Source of the DNA: an uncultured Bacteroidota bacterium
Lineage (GTDB): Bacteria > Bacteroidota > Bacteroidia > UKL13-3
Direction of reading: 5' to 3'
Length of the DNA stretch: 64,000 nt
Assembly (NCBI GenBank): GCA_903850915.1
Contig: CAINMV010000017.1
Location: forward strand, 1 to 64,000
Shown here: positions 45,107 to 55,269 of the stretch, one piece after another
Layout of the letters: every line of letters begins with the position of its first letter
How positions within the stretch are numbered: position 1 is the first letter of the stretch
Program-made: the position numbers and the translations under genes
Notes under the pieces: generated by a model
Databases searched by the model: none
Told to the model about the DNA's origin: nothing
The model's input: only the letters and a program-made list of their open reading frames with translations

Positions 45107-45162
45107 TTTTATGACATTATTCTTTTGTCATACTTTTTTTCTCTGTAATAATTAAATAGGTT

Positions 45163-45170
45163 TATTTTTG
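45163..45170 (+). promoter_or_regulatory. -7 promoter box of the DUF2141 gene
   Basis: TATTTTTG matches TAnnTTTG perfectly and ends 21 bp before the ATG at 45192. It overlaps the upstream TTG of the same frame, so that TTG is promoter DNA and not the start. Confidence 0.5.
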
Positions 45171-45191
45171 AAACTTAAAACACGAAATAAC

Positions 45192-45662
45192 ATGTTCTTA
45201 TTACATAATAAGCAATCAAAGTCTAAGGCATTTAGCATTTTAAGTGCGTTTTGTTGCATTTCTATATCCGTTATTTCGATGTCAATGCAAAATCCGCATC
45301 CAAGTTTACTAACGTTAAAAATTAATAATATTAAAGCTAAAGGTAAAGTATTCGTATCGGTATGCACAGCTACGGAACAATGGCCCGCTAATGGATATCT
45401 TAAATTTGTTTCTCCAGAAATTAAAGATAATGATTTGGCTTCATTCGAGTTGAAGAATATCCCATCAGGTAAGGTAGCACTGGCTGTATTTCTCGACCTA
45501 AATGGGAACGGCATACTCGATAAAAATATATTAGGTGCACCAACAGAGCCGTATGCGTTTTCTAATAATATTCGCCCCTTGTTTTCTCAGCCTAGCTTTA
45601 ATCAATGTAGTTTTTTGCTTCTCGAAAAAAGTCATGAAATAAGTGTTGATTTAATTAATTAA
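45192..45662 (+). CDS. DUF2141 domain protein
   Basis: A 156-residue protein with a hydrophobic N-terminal segment (about 12-32, export or anchor) followed by a beta-rich DUF2141 domain: Leu-Leu-Thr-Leu-Lys-Ile-Asn-Asn-Ile, Gly-Lys-Val-Phe-Val-Ser-Val-Cys-Thr (about 53-61), Val-Ala-Leu-Ala-Val-Phe-Leu-Asp-Leu-Asn-Gly-Asn-Gly, and Asn-Pro or Ala-Pro-Thr-Glu-Pro-Tyr-Ala-Phe-Ser. The family is common in Bacteroidota, function unknown. ATG 45192 is chosen over the TTG at 45168, which lies in a promoter box. Confidence 0.88.
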   Translation: MFLLHNKQSKSKAFSILSAFCCISISVISMSMQNPHPSLLTLKINNIKAKGKVFVSVCTATEQWPANGYLKFVSPEIKDNDLASFELKNIPSGKVALAVFLDLNGNGILDKNILGAPTEPYAFSNNIRPLFSQPSFNQCSFLLLEKSHEISVDLIN

Positions 45663-45680
45663 TTATTTGGATTATCGCAT

Positions 45681-46904
45681 TTACTGGCGTTGCATTTGCT
45701 CTCTCCGATCTCGCTTACTCAACAGCATAAATCCAAGTGCGGCAAAGCTACTAAGAGCCATAATGCTAAAGAAAAGTGTGTTAAATCCATATCGGCCGGC
45801 AATGCCTAGTCCAAATATTGGCGCAACAATGTTTGCAATTCCAAACGACATAGAGTAAAGCGCCGAATATTGCCCTTGACGCGCTTGATGAGGCCTGGAA
45901 AGGGAATAGTTCATCATGAAAGGCATTGCGAAAATCTCCGACAAGGTGATCATAAAAGTATATATGATAGCCCAAAGCATCAAGCCTTCTCCTAGCTTCA
46001 AAATGAGAAAAGATATGGGAATGCACAGCAATCCTATGACAATAAATGGAAATATTTTTTCTTTTTTTTCGAGTAAGGAAATGAATGGCATTTCGATGAT
46101 TACGACTAGTAATCCATTAAGAGCCAGCAATAGTCCGATGATGCCTTCGTTATAATGGCAAACGGTGCTGAAGTATTGGGGTACACTCGCAAATAATTGA
46201 AAGAAACAAATGCCAAAAATAGTCACCAAAAATATAAAGGTTAAATAGGTTACATCGCGATAGGCTGATGATGATTTATCCTCAAGTACTTTTGATATGC
46301 CATGGTCTAGTTTATCCGCTTGCCGCGGAAGATAAAAATAGAGCATAATAGCTGCTCCTATGCTTGTAAGGCCATCAATGGCGAATAGCCATTTATATCC
46401 GAAATATAATGCGATAAATCCACCCACAGCCGGACCAACTGAGAATCCTAGATTTACAGCTAGTCGGACAAGTGAAACGGAACGTGTGCGATTGGAAACT
46501 TCACTATAAGCTGCAATAGCTTTGGCATTTGCTGGTCGGAACATATCAGCACAAAACGCATGAACAAATATCACAAAGCAGATCATAATTGGCGTTGTAA
46601 CCAATAGCATTAATAAAATTAAGAGGCCACTAAGCGTCAATGCAAACAGCATAATATCGAAAAAGTTGCGCCGATCGGTGAGCCAGCCACCGGCATAGGA
46701 ACCTAGTACGCCGCCAATGCCATAAAAGCTTAAAATTAGCCCGGCTTGTGAGATGCTGAATCCTAGTGATTTGGTGAGGTATAATGAGGTGAAAAGCAGA
46801 ACCATAGAGCCGCTCCTGTTGATAAACATGGCAACAGCAAGCACCCAAATATTTTTTTGAATATTAGAAAAGGAATTCTTATATAGAAGCAGCAGTCGAA
46901 TCAT
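45681..46904 (-). CDS. Major facilitator superfamily transporter
   Basis: A 407-residue carrier with about 12 membrane helices. Start placed at ATG 46904, because a perfect -7 box lies directly upstream and the extra 23 residues of the longest frame show no family features. Motif A is Gly-Gly-Trp-Leu-Thr-Asp-Arg-Arg-Asn (about residue 70). The substrate is unknown; the layout resembles sugar- or drug-efflux members. It is convergent with the DUF2141 gene. Confidence 0.88.
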   Translation of the reverse strand: MIRLLLLYKNSFSNIQKNIWVLAVAMFINRSGSMVLLFTSLYLTKSLGFSISQAGLILSFYGIGGVLGSYAGGWLTDRRNFFDIMLFALTLSGLLILLMLLVTTPIMICFVIFVHAFCADMFRPANAKAIAAYSEVSNRTRSVSLVRLAVNLGFSVGPAVGGFIALYFGYKWLFAIDGLTSIGAAIMLYFYLPRQADKLDHGISKVLEDKSSSAYRDVTYLTFIFLVTIFGICFFQLFASVPQYFSTVCHYNEGIIGLLLALNGLLVVIIEMPFISLLEKKEKIFPFIVIGLLCIPISFLILKLGEGLMLWAIIYTFMITLSEIFAMPFMMNYSLSRPHQARQGQYSALYSMSFGIANIVAPIFGLGIAGRYGFNTLFFSIMALSSFAALGFMLLSKRDRREQMQRQ

Positions 46905-46914
46905 TTTCGGCTTG

Positions 46915-46922
46915 CAAAGATA
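46915..46922 (-). promoter_or_regulatory. -7 promoter box of the MFS gene
   Basis: Minus-strand TATCTTTG, perfect TAnnTTTG, ends 10 bp before the ATG at 46904 and inside the longest frame, supporting the shorter start. Confidence 0.5.
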
Positions 46923-46993
46923 AGTCCCGCAAAGGATGAAATATTGAAATTCAATTTCTTGAGGCCATATCAAATGATGGTTTTACCTGAATC

Positions 46994-49900
46994 TTAATTT
47001 TTGATGAATTTCAAGGCTTTGAAGCCATCAAGTTGAACGAAGTAGATACCCGATGAAAGGTTCGAAATGTCGATCCTCGAAATCTTATTGTTAATGGTTC
47101 CTGCAATTAATGTTTGTCCCGGAAGGTCTATGATTCTGAAGTTTATGAATTTATTAAGAATAGGAAGTAGCTCACTGATATCGATTGTAATTTCGTTCCC
47201 TGCGGGGTTCGGATAAAGCAATGGTAATGGGTGTTCTACGCTTGGAATTATTCCGAATGGATTTGCGCATGGCGTGAAGGTTTCCATGCCTGCAGACCCC
47301 CGCTTGCAATAGGATTTCCAGTTGTCAGCTTGCCCGTAATCCACCGAATCTTTTTTAAGTTCTAGCGTATAACCTCTGCCATTGGCTAGGCTATCCCATG
47401 GACTTTCTGAGCTATAATAGATAGCTTGAAGTAACCTATTGTCTTGGTCATAAATTGCAAGATTATGCTTGCCAGGTTTAATTTGCAATGCAACGCTATT
47501 TTCTTTATTGGTGATATACCTATGGAATGCATTGAATTTTATAGTGTCTTGGCATAGTACGAGGTAGGTGCTTGCTAGTATTGGTTTTAAAAGGTTGTGC
47601 GTGTATATGCTATCATCATTCCGTATTTTTAATTGAGCTAATGGAATATTAATTTGAGGTGTAAAATAGATTTCAAGCCATGTTCCATCGTTTGCCAACA
47701 AATCTGGATTGTAATTTATCTCGCTTACTATAAGTGGGTCGTTGCAATTTGCCATTGTATTACCTGGCGAGCCCAACAAACACCCTTCTTTCCAATCTGT
47801 AAAAGAGGTGTGTGTGTTATTTAAATTGCAACTTTCTAATGTTCTTCCATTACCATTCGGCCCCTGTGGCCATAAACTGCTGTTGCTGTAAAAGGCCCTA
47901 CATGCTTCGTTTTTTGAATAGTCAAATAGCCGTATTGTATCTTTCAGATTATTTATTTTCAAATCTAGGTAGCCAAAGTTGTTCATTTTTGGATAGATTT
48001 TATGAAATGCTTCGGTGTCATTACTAAATACAAAGTAGCTCTTGGGTAGGATTGTCATTGGTTTTTTAATGATCGAAAAGTCCATTGATTCATTTTGTAA
48101 CACCCATCCTTGCAAATCAATGGGATTAGTATCTTTATTGTAGAGCTCAATCCAAGGTCCAGAATTGTTAAATGTATCCGATTTGTAGTTTATTTCAGAA
48201 ATGGTAATTGAAGAAGTCAAGGCAGGGTCGCATGGCCAACGCATTTCATTGCCAGGTGAACCTTTTAAGCATCCAATAGTCCACGATTTTTCTTCTGTCG
48301 CAACAAAGGTGTCATTTGCTAATTCCAAGGTAAACCCAGCTCCGTTAGCAGCTTGTAAACGTAAGTTCTGTGCTGAAGTTAAGCTGCTGAAAATTAGTTT
48401 TTGATTTTCAAAAATTTGCACCGCATTTGCAATACTGTCGAGTTTAAAATTAAGGTAACGGTAGTTTTTAGTGAAGAAATGCTGTTGCTTGAACTTTTGC
48501 GTGTCGTTTGCGATAACCAAAAATGCTCCTTGGGGTAGCATTGCATTGATAATCATTGAATCCGTGTTGTTTATTTTAATAACGTAGTTTGCAAGATTTA
48601 ATGTTGATTTTGCCGCATTTTTAATTTCAAACCATTGTCCATCGTTGATACTAGGCTTGGGTTTGCTGTTTATTTCAGAAATAATTAGGGAAGGTTGATT
48701 GCAAGGCTTGAACCCAGTACCGGGCGATCCTAATAGGCAGCCTATTGACCAATCTAATGGTTCAACAGCGTTTGTTTGCGACGTTTTGTTCTCTAGTGTA
48801 TAGCCTCTGCCATTAGGCCCCTGCTGCCAGTTTGAATCGTTATTGTAGTAGGCTTTGCATGCTTGAAAACCACGGTAGTCATAGATACGAATTGAATCTT
48901 TTTTGTTGCTAAATATATCAGGTATGAAGATGGCGTTAAACACTGTTGGGTGTTGTTTTTTAAACTTAACAGAATCGGATGCAAAAACCATAAAATTATG
49001 TGCTCCGAGTGTTAAATTACCTATGGTGTAGTTATTCGAAATGTCGGCGCTTGCAATATGCCAATCTTCTAAAGAAACATTTGAGTTGCTTGTGTTCTCT
49101 AGCTCAAACCAATAACCACTATTATTGTCTGTGTTGGATTGATAGTTGATTTCCGATATTACCAATGCTCCGTTTAGGGCTGGATTGCATGGATATTGAT
49201 CTTTTCTTCCTGGTGAGCCGCCAAAGCATACGGAGTTGAAACTGCTTGATAAAAATGGATTCAGGCTATCGTTGAGCAGCGACAATGCATATCCGCCTGC
49301 ATTTGTATTTAACGGATAAGGTAATGTGTCTTTAAATTTCGCATTCAACAGGGGAGTTCCAGTTTCGAAAAATTGTATTACATCACCGCTGGTGTTAAAG
49401 GTTAACATGGTATCAAAACGAACATTTTTAACAAATGGGTTTCGAAGGCTGAAGTTTTGGGAGTCTTTTGCAACAACAAAATAGGAGCTAGGTGCTATAG
49501 TAATATTGGGCTTGAAATGATAGCGCAAGGTGTCGGATGGCTTACGTAAAAAGTAGTTATCAAGGTTCGCAGCAACAGTATCGACATTTTTCAATTCGAT
49601 CCAAAAGCCTTGGTCAAAATTATTCGACGACTTGTAATTAATCTCAGAAATAATCAATCTTGGTTTTTCGCAAGGAGAATATACAGCCGCTGGCGACCCC
49701 CCGAAACAACCAACAAACCAACTGCTGGAAAGGTTTAAGTTGCTTGTATCTGACTTTAGTTCGATACCTTTACCAAAACCTTTTGCCTCAGTAAATTCAG
49801 GCAACGAGAGGTTATAACTCATTCGTATTAAAGTGCCAGAATTAAAATCTTGAATTATAATAGAGTCGCTTGTATTGTTCAGTTTCCATTGATTTAACGG

Positions 49901-52900
49901 ATAAATTTCACGTATACCGGGATGTAGTTTTTTAAATTTCGCGGTATCGTTGCAAAGCACTAGAAAATCCTTTTTACGTATTATAGTGTTTTCTGGAAAA
50001 CGATAGGGGTTGTCTATACTCGAGGCATGAGAGAGTGTGAAGTCTGCGAGGTCTAAATCAAGACTATCATAATTATGCAATTCCACCCATCCATTATCAT
50101 CTGCGTAAGCTGGTGCATAGGTACGAATTTCACTAATTGATAGTTTTGCCGTTTGTGCTGGATTACACGTTTTATGATAGCGCTTGCCTGGACTTCCAAA
50201 GATGCAACCAATAGTCCAATTATTTCCAGCATCGCATTGTAGTGTGTCATTTTTCAATTCAATGGTAAATCCATTTCCATTTGCGCCATTGGGCCAAGGA
50301 GCCGCAGTGTCGGTATAATATATACTTTGGTATGGAACATTTGTGTTTGAGAAAAGACGTATCGCATCATTTTTATTGCTAATTCCAAAATTAAAATTTC
50401 CAATCCTATTTTTAATGTCGGGGTGTAATGAGATGAATTTTGAGGTGTCGGCGCAAACCACACAATAGGCATTGGCTCCAATAGTGAAATTTGGAGGAAA
50501 GGTGAATGTATGGGCATCAACATCGTCTTTAAATACATAACCTCCAATATTTTTTGGGGTATTGCTATTGTTCTTTAATTCAAACCAATCGCCAGTATTA
50601 TAGGATGTTGCAGAGGTATAGTTAATTTCAGTAACATTTAAATCCTGCATACATCTGCCATAGGCTCTTCCAGGCGACCCTCCTAGGCATCCTTCAAACC
50701 AATTTGAATAGCTGTTGTAATTGTTGTTGATTCCTACATGCTCTAGTGTTTTGCCTCCACCGTTCGCGGCCTGTGGCCATGGCTTGACCGAAGAATATAG
50801 GATGTTAAACACCTGGTAGGATGACATATCATACAATACCAAGCTTCCTCCATTGTTGTTGAATCCGAAGCCAAGATTTCCTATTTTGTTCCTTATATTG
50901 GGATATATTTTATTAAATAGATTCGTGTCCTCACAAATAACTAAATAGCTGTAGGCTGGAATATAGACTGTTCCGAATTTTTTCGAGTTGGCTCCGCCAT
51001 TGGCCGCAAAAACTAAGTTGTTTAGGTTTAATGAGCCTGATGAATTATTATAAAGTTCAATCCAGTTTCCGGGATCCATGTCTTTATCTGAATTGTAATT
51101 GATTTCAGTCACCATTAACCTCGACTTATATGGCGATTCGCTGCAGGGGTTGTGCCAGCCAGGCATATATAAATTCACCCAATTCACACGCGATTTGTAC
51201 CAGTTTTTTAAATATGTTATTTCTTGCCCATAATTTGAACTAACATGTCCATTGTATAAATCAGTGCCTAAGATGTTCCATCGAACGAAGTGTCTTTTCT
51301 GTGGCACCTCCAAATAGGCGGCTACAGAATCTATGTAGTTGTTAATGTTGAATGACGAGAGAAGTCCATTGTATAAGCTTGTCCAACGGCATCGAAGTTG
51401 ATCTCGGTAATAGTTGTCTGTATTAAGTGCATCAAACCACCAAAGCGTATTGTCGGGTGTGCACCCACACCATCCAAACGTATCGTTGCTGCCACAAAAA
51501 TTCGCATTGCCTAAGCTATAGTTAAAGTCCCAAATTGGACCCATCACTATTTTGCCTCCTTGGGAGCTTCTGTTTTTAAAGAAATAAGTGCTGGCTCTGT
51601 ATGCATCGATGTTATGTGTTATTTCTGTAAGGATATAATAATCTATAAAGGAGCCAACATCAATATATTTCCTATAGCCTGTAGTTAGGTTGCTCATGCC
51701 AGTGCTTTGCAGATTTTGCTCAAATGAGTCGATGTAACTAACAATATAGTTACGCTGCGAATTGGTGATATCCAGTCCATTGGGGTCACTTGTTTGAAAG
51801 CGGATACTTTTTGTAACGCCATTAAAGCTTGTAACATTGGAATACCAAGTTCCAAGTCCAGGATCCGCATTCCAATCTACTTTAAAGATATAGCCACCAG
51901 TGAGCGAATCTCCGGCATTATGGGTGGGTAATATTTGATTTATTGCGACACGATTTTTGTCGATTTTAATTTTCTCCATAAACACATATATTCCTAAGTA
52001 TTGTGTGTCTATGAACATCTCAATAAATTTACAACGCGGTGCATACCAACCCATTTTTCGGGCTAGGTCGTACATCATCACGTTGCGCATTAAAGTTTTA
52101 TCATTATAGGGCCCATAAAGCATGTAATCGCTTTCTTTTGGAAGGTCGAAAAGCTTTACATTGTCTGCAACGGCATTCGAATCATAGGTTGAAATGCCAT
52201 ATGACTTTTGCGGAAAATTTATTGAAGAAGCGCCATGTAGTTCAATGCCTACTTTGCCACTGAATTCATTGGCCGAGTCGGTGATATGATTTTGATAAAA
52301 CCCATTCGAAATAATCCTCATTCTCATCGTTTTTTTAGGTTCATTTACAATTGTAACATTGTTGGCAATCACTTGAAGTATTGGCAAATGGCTGTAAAAT
52401 GGAGGTTTAAACCAGCCGGGGTTGTTGGAGTAGGTGATGTTTTCATCATTTAACCCCGCCATCAAGAAAGGTAAAGCGGTAAGGTCGTTGTCGGCCCCCG
52501 ATGTTGAATTATTGTGAACCTGAATACAAAGCACGTTAATGCCGTTTTTTACATTGTTTTTAATGAAATCTTTGTTTATGAAGAAGTATTCCGCATTTAA
52601 CGCTTGATAAAGATGAGCCTCATGTGGGGTTGTTGCAAGGGCATTAAAAACAGGAATAATGCCCGGAGTTCCAATGTTTTTTCTAGCAAACTCTACATTG
52701 TTGATGTACGCCACAAATCCATCATCATAGTCAATGCTCAATAGCAATTCAGTAATCTTAGAGGTGTCGAGCACTGTAAACGTCTTTCTTAAATAAACAC
52801 TTGTGCAAACATTTACAACAGTTGCGTCATCATTGTCAGCGTAACCTATGCCTCCATTTCCAGTAAGCCAACTGGCATCGTTGAAGGTTGTTTTTCGCCA

Positions 52901-53062
52901 ATTGGAGTCGGGCTCAGAAGTGCCTACAGCATAATGCCATTGTTGGTTTCCATCAATAACAGTAGCGAAATGATCCACGGTATTGGTGTATCGGAAATTG
53001 CTTTGTGCAGCCAGAATAAATGGGAGCGAAAAAGCAAAAATCAATGCATAAATATGCTTCAT
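46994..53062 (-). CDS. Giant T9SS-sorted protein: CotH-like domain plus eight lamin-tail repeats
   Basis: 2022 residues, starting at ATG 53062, which opens a signal peptide (Met-Lys-His-Ile-Tyr to Ile-Leu-Ala-Ala-Gln); the frame extends 24 codons upstream without support. After a beta domain (about 25-200) comes a CotH kinase-like domain with Phe-Pro-Gln-Lys-Ser-Tyr, Tyr-Leu-Gly-Ile-Tyr-Val-Phe-Met-Glu-Lys-Ile and Gly-Pro-Ile-Trp-Asp-Phe-Asn (about 275-520). Then eight lamin-tail-like units follow, each beginning Ser/Thr-Glu-Ile and ending Gly-Ser-Pro-Gly. The type A sorting domain is the last 75 residues. Surface or extracellular; function unknown. Confidence 0.9.
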   Translation of the reverse strand: MKHIYALIFAFSLPFILAAQSNFRYTNTVDHFATVIDGNQQWHYAVGTSEPDSNWRKTTFNDASWLTGNGGIGYADNDDATVVNVCTSVYLRKTFTVLDTSKITELLLSIDYDDGFVAYINNVEFARKNIGTPGIIPVFNALATTPHEAHLYQALNAEYFFINKDFIKNNVKNGINVLCIQVHNNSTSGADNDLTALPFLMAGLNDENITYSNNPGWFKPPFYSHLPILQVIANNVTIVNEPKKTMRMRIISNGFYQNHITDSANEFSGKVGIELHGASSINFPQKSYGISTYDSNAVADNVKLFDLPKESDYMLYGPYNDKTLMRNVMMYDLARKMGWYAPRCKFIEMFIDTQYLGIYVFMEKIKIDKNRVAINQILPTHNAGDSLTGGYIFKVDWNADPGLGTWYSNVTSFNGVTKSIRFQTSDPNGLDITNSQRNYIVSYIDSFEQNLQSTGMSNLTTGYRKYIDVGSFIDYYILTEITHNIDAYRASTYFFKNRSSQGGKIVMGPIWDFNYSLGNANFCGSNDTFGWCGCTPDNTLWWFDALNTDNYYRDQLRCRWTSLYNGLLSSFNINNYIDSVAAYLEVPQKRHFVRWNILGTDLYNGHVSSNYGQEITYLKNWYKSRVNWVNLYMPGWHNPCSESPYKSRLMVTEINYNSDKDMDPGNWIELYNNSSGSLNLNNLVFAANGGANSKKFGTVYIPAYSYLVICEDTNLFNKIYPNIRNKIGNLGFGFNNNGGSLVLYDMSSYQVFNILYSSVKPWPQAANGGGKTLEHVGINNNYNSYSNWFEGCLGGSPGRAYGRCMQDLNVTEINYTSATSYNTGDWFELKNNSNTPKNIGGYVFKDDVDAHTFTFPPNFTIGANAYCVVCADTSKFISLHPDIKNRIGNFNFGISNKNDAIRLFSNTNVPYQSIYYTDTAAPWPNGANGNGFTIELKNDTLQCDAGNNWTIGCIFGSPGKRYHKTCNPAQTAKLSISEIRTYAPAYADDNGWVELHNYDSLDLDLADFTLSHASSIDNPYRFPENTIIRKKDFLVLCNDTAKFKKLHPGIREIYPLNQWKLNNTSDSIIIQDFNSGTLIRMSYNLSLPEFTEAKGFGKGIELKSDTSNLNLSSSWFVGCFGGSPAAVYSPCEKPRLIISEINYKSSNNFDQGFWIELKNVDTVAANLDNYFLRKPSDTLRYHFKPNITIAPSSYFVVAKDSQNFSLRNPFVKNVRFDTMLTFNTSGDVIQFFETGTPLLNAKFKDTLPYPLNTNAGGYALSLLNDSLNPFLSSSFNSVCFGGSPGRKDQYPCNPALNGALVISEINYQSNTDNNSGYWFELENTSNSNVSLEDWHIASADISNNYTIGNLTLGAHNFMVFASDSVKFKKQHPTVFNAIFIPDIFSNKKDSIRIYDYRGFQACKAYYNNDSNWQQGPNGRGYTLENKTSQTNAVEPLDWSIGCLLGSPGTGFKPCNQPSLIISEINSKPKPSINDGQWFEIKNAAKSTLNLANYVIKINNTDSMIINAMLPQGAFLVIANDTQKFKQQHFFTKNYRYLNFKLDSIANAVQIFENQKLIFSSLTSAQNLRLQAANGAGFTLELANDTFVATEEKSWTIGCLKGSPGNEMRWPCDPALTSSITISEINYKSDTFNNSGPWIELYNKDTNPIDLQGWVLQNESMDFSIIKKPMTILPKSYFVFSNDTEAFHKIYPKMNNFGYLDLKINNLKDTIRLFDYSKNEACRAFYSNSSLWPQGPNGNGRTLESCNLNNTHTSFTDWKEGCLLGSPGNTMANCNDPLIVSEINYNPDLLANDGTWLEIYFTPQINIPLAQLKIRNDDSIYTHNLLKPILASTYLVLCQDTIKFNAFHRYITNKENSVALQIKPGKHNLAIYDQDNRLLQAIYYSSESPWDSLANGRGYTLELKKDSVDYGQADNWKSYCKRGSAGMETFTPCANPFGIIPSVEHPLPLLYPNPAGNEITIDISELLPILNKFINFRIIDLPGQTLIAGTINNKISRIDISNLSSGIYFVQLDGFKALKFIKN
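47270..51135 (-). repeat. Eight tandem lamin-tail-domain coding repeats
   Basis: Eight units of roughly 150-170 codons in tandem. Each opens with a Val/Ile-x-Glu-Ile-Asn block, passes Trp-x-Glu-Leu, a Ser-Tyr-Phe-Val-Val-type strand and Ala-Asn-Gly-x-Gly-x-x-Leu-Glu, and closes with a Gly-Cys-x-x-Gly-Ser-Pro-Gly block before the next. The units have diverged clearly from one another, so the array is old. Confidence 0.82.
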
Positions 53063-53341
53063 TGGCGCTTGGGTTTTGACAATATTACTGAAATAACAGC
53101 AGAAAATAGGTCTCCTTTGGTATTTGCAAAGCATTTAACGGATAAATTATTCTGTAATAGTTTAGGATGTGCATTGGATCGAGGTAAATGAGGACTTCTT
53201 AAAGGAATTTTAAGGTTTAAATCGTGGATATAGTAATTTAAATAATTCTCTTAAATTGCTCAATTTAAATTTGTGATTGCGTGAATCGTTTAATAAATTC
53301 GCAGAGCATTAGTTGAATGCCCTCTCGATACATCATTCTTC
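53063..53341. other. Divergent promoter region between the giant gene and mreB
   Basis: No gene is seen. The right part is very AT-rich and contains a -7-like box TAAATTCG (53294-53301), 40 bp before mreB; one base off the consensus. The left part carries TTAAATGCTTTG on the minus strand, a weak candidate for the giant gene. Confidence 0.35.
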
Positions 53342-54364
53342 ATGGGAATATTTAATTTTTTAACTCAGGAACTGGCCATTGACTTAGGTACAGCGAATAC
53401 TTTGATTATTTTTAAAGACAAAGTAGTTGTCGATGAACCGTCTATTATTGCCAAAAACAGAACCACAGGCGAAGTCGTTGCCATTGGTAATCAAGCCATG
53501 CAAATGCATGGTAAAACCCATGATGAAATTAAAACGATTCGTCCATTGAAAGATGGGGTAATCGCCGATTTCCAAGCCGCAGAGGAAATGATAAAAGGGA
53601 TGATCCGTATGATTAACCCTGGCCGTCGTATGTTCCCTCCTCAGTTAAGAATGGTTATATGCATTCCATCGGGCATTACTGAGGTAGAAAAGAGAGCGGT
53701 GCGAGATAGCGCTGAAAAGGCAGGAGGGAAGGAAGTTTATATGATACATGAGCCTATGGCAGCAGCCATTGGTATCGGTATCGACGTTAGCGAACCAAAA
53801 GGGAATATGATTATCGATATCGGTGGCGGGACCACTGAAATTGCAGTAATTGCACTTAGTGGTATTGTATGCGACCAATCGATACGTGTTGCGGGTGATG
53901 AATTCACGGATGATATTATTGAGTATATGCGTCGTCAGCACAATTTGCTTTTAGGTGAACGTTCAGCTGAACGTATTAAAATTGAAGTCGGTTCGGCGCT
54001 TACTGAGCTCGAAAAACCACCTTCAGATTATGCAGTAAACGGTCGTGACCTAATGACGGGTGTGCCTAAACAGGTCACCGTATCATATAGTGAAATTGCA
54101 CAATGCCTCGATAAGTCTATATCTAAAATTGAAGAAGCCATCCTTCGTGCTCTTGAATTAACACCTCCAGAGTTATCCGCAGATATTTATCAAACTGGAT
54201 TGTATCTTACTGGCGGAGGTGCCCTAATTCGTGGTCTCGACAAAAGAATTGCGGCAAAAACGAAACTTCCAGTATACGTGGCGGAAGATCCATTGCGTGC
54301 CGTGGTGCGCGGTACTGGAATAGCACTTAAAAATATTGCTACGTTTAAGTTTTTAATGCAGTAG
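53342..54364 (+). CDS. mreB: Rod shape-determining protein MreB
   Basis: Bacterial actin that guides lateral cell-wall synthesis on the inner face of the membrane. The 340-residue protein has phosphate loop 1 Asp-Leu-Gly-Thr-Ala-Asn-Thr (about 14-20), Glu-Pro-Met-Ala-Ala-Ala-Ile-Gly, loop 2 Asp-Ile-Gly-Gly-Gly-Thr-Thr-Glu (about 160-167), and the adenosine motif Thr-Gly-Gly-Gly-Ala-Leu-Ile. It heads mreB-mreC-mreD-mrdA. Confidence 0.97.
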   Translation: MGIFNFLTQELAIDLGTANTLIIFKDKVVVDEPSIIAKNRTTGEVVAIGNQAMQMHGKTHDEIKTIRPLKDGVIADFQAAEEMIKGMIRMINPGRRMFPPQLRMVICIPSGITEVEKRAVRDSAEKAGGKEVYMIHEPMAAAIGIGIDVSEPKGNMIIDIGGGTTEIAVIALSGIVCDQSIRVAGDEFTDDIIEYMRRQHNLLLGERSAERIKIEVGSALTELEKPPSDYAVNGRDLMTGVPKQVTVSYSEIAQCLDKSISKIEEAILRALELTPPELSADIYQTGLYLTGGGALIRGLDKRIAAKTKLPVYVAEDPLRAVVRGTGIALKNIATFKFLMQ

Positions 54365-54432
54365 TTTTTCTTTAGAAATCGGATAATCCAATTTTCACAT
54401 AAGCAACGTACTAATCTCTATCACCATCCGAA

Positions 54433-55269
54433 ATGCCACAGTTTTTTTATTTCTTTATACGATTTAAAATATTCTGGGTTTTCGTCATTTTTGAAGCCAT
54501 CTCTTTGATTCTTGTATTTAATGGTAATCCATATCATAGGTCTGTTTATATTAATTCTGCTAATGGCCTTGTAGGCGGTATTTATTCATCGTCAAGCAAC
54601 GTAAAGCAGTACTTCCATCTCAAAGCCATCAACGATAGTTTGGTTGCAGAAAATGCTAGGCTTTATACAAACATCTATTCAAAAGATTCTTCATTTCATA
54701 CAAAGGATACAATCAATTTTAAAGATACTACAGCTAAGTATGTTGGCCGATTTGTTTATATCGCAGCCGATGTAGTGAGTAATTCCACCGCCTATAGGAA
54801 TAATTATCTGATGTTGAATGTTGGTACCGCAGATGGAGTAACTAGGCAGTGCGGTGTTGTTTGTAACGACGGCGTTGTCGGCCTTATATATGATGTAAGT
54901 GAGCACTTTTGTACAGTGATTTCATTGTTAAATAGTAACGCTAAAATCAGTGCCAAACTTGATAGTGTAAACAATGCAGGCACGTTATTGTGGAATGGAC
55001 TCAATCCTCGTTTGGCTCAAATAGACGACATTAATAAACATGTAAAATTGGAAACAGGCCAAGGCATTTCAACAAGCGGATTGTCTTATGTGTTTCCTAG
55101 AAACATAAAGATCGGTGAGGTAGATACCTTTGAAGTGGTTGGAAACAACAACCATATCTCCGTTAAGCTTTCAACACCTTTTGAAACGCTCTACAAGGTA
55201 TATGTGGTAAGGAATTTAGATTTCGAGGAAGAAACAAAATTATTAAATAGCATCAAAGGAAAACAATAA
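54433..55269 (+). CDS. mreC: Rod shape-determining protein MreC
   Basis: Bitopic membrane protein linking MreB to periplasmic cell-wall enzymes. The 278-residue product has one membrane helix (about 9-30), a coiled-coil stretch, and two beta-barrel domains with Val-Val-Cys-Asn-Asp-Gly-Val-Val-Gly (about 141-149) and Ile-Ser-Thr-Ser-Gly-Leu-Ser. It starts 68 bp after mreB. The stop is directly followed by the mreD start. Confidence 0.92.
   Translation: MPQFFYFFIRFKIFWVFVIFEAISLILVFNGNPYHRSVYINSANGLVGGIYSSSSNVKQYFHLKAINDSLVAENARLYTNIYSKDSSFHTKDTINFKDTTAKYVGRFVYIAADVVSNSTAYRNNYLMLNVGTADGVTRQCGVVCNDGVVGLIYDVSEHFCTVISLLNSNAKISAKLDSVNNAGTLLWNGLNPRLAQIDDINKHVKLETGQGISTSGLSYVFPRNIKIGEVDTFEVVGNNNHISVKLSTPFETLYKVYVVRNLDFEEETKLLNSIKGKQ

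Noticed and set aside
52934-53191. Plus-strand frame of 85 codons over the 5' end of the giant gene
   Set aside because: Antisense to the signal peptide and first domain; composition is that of a shadow frame.
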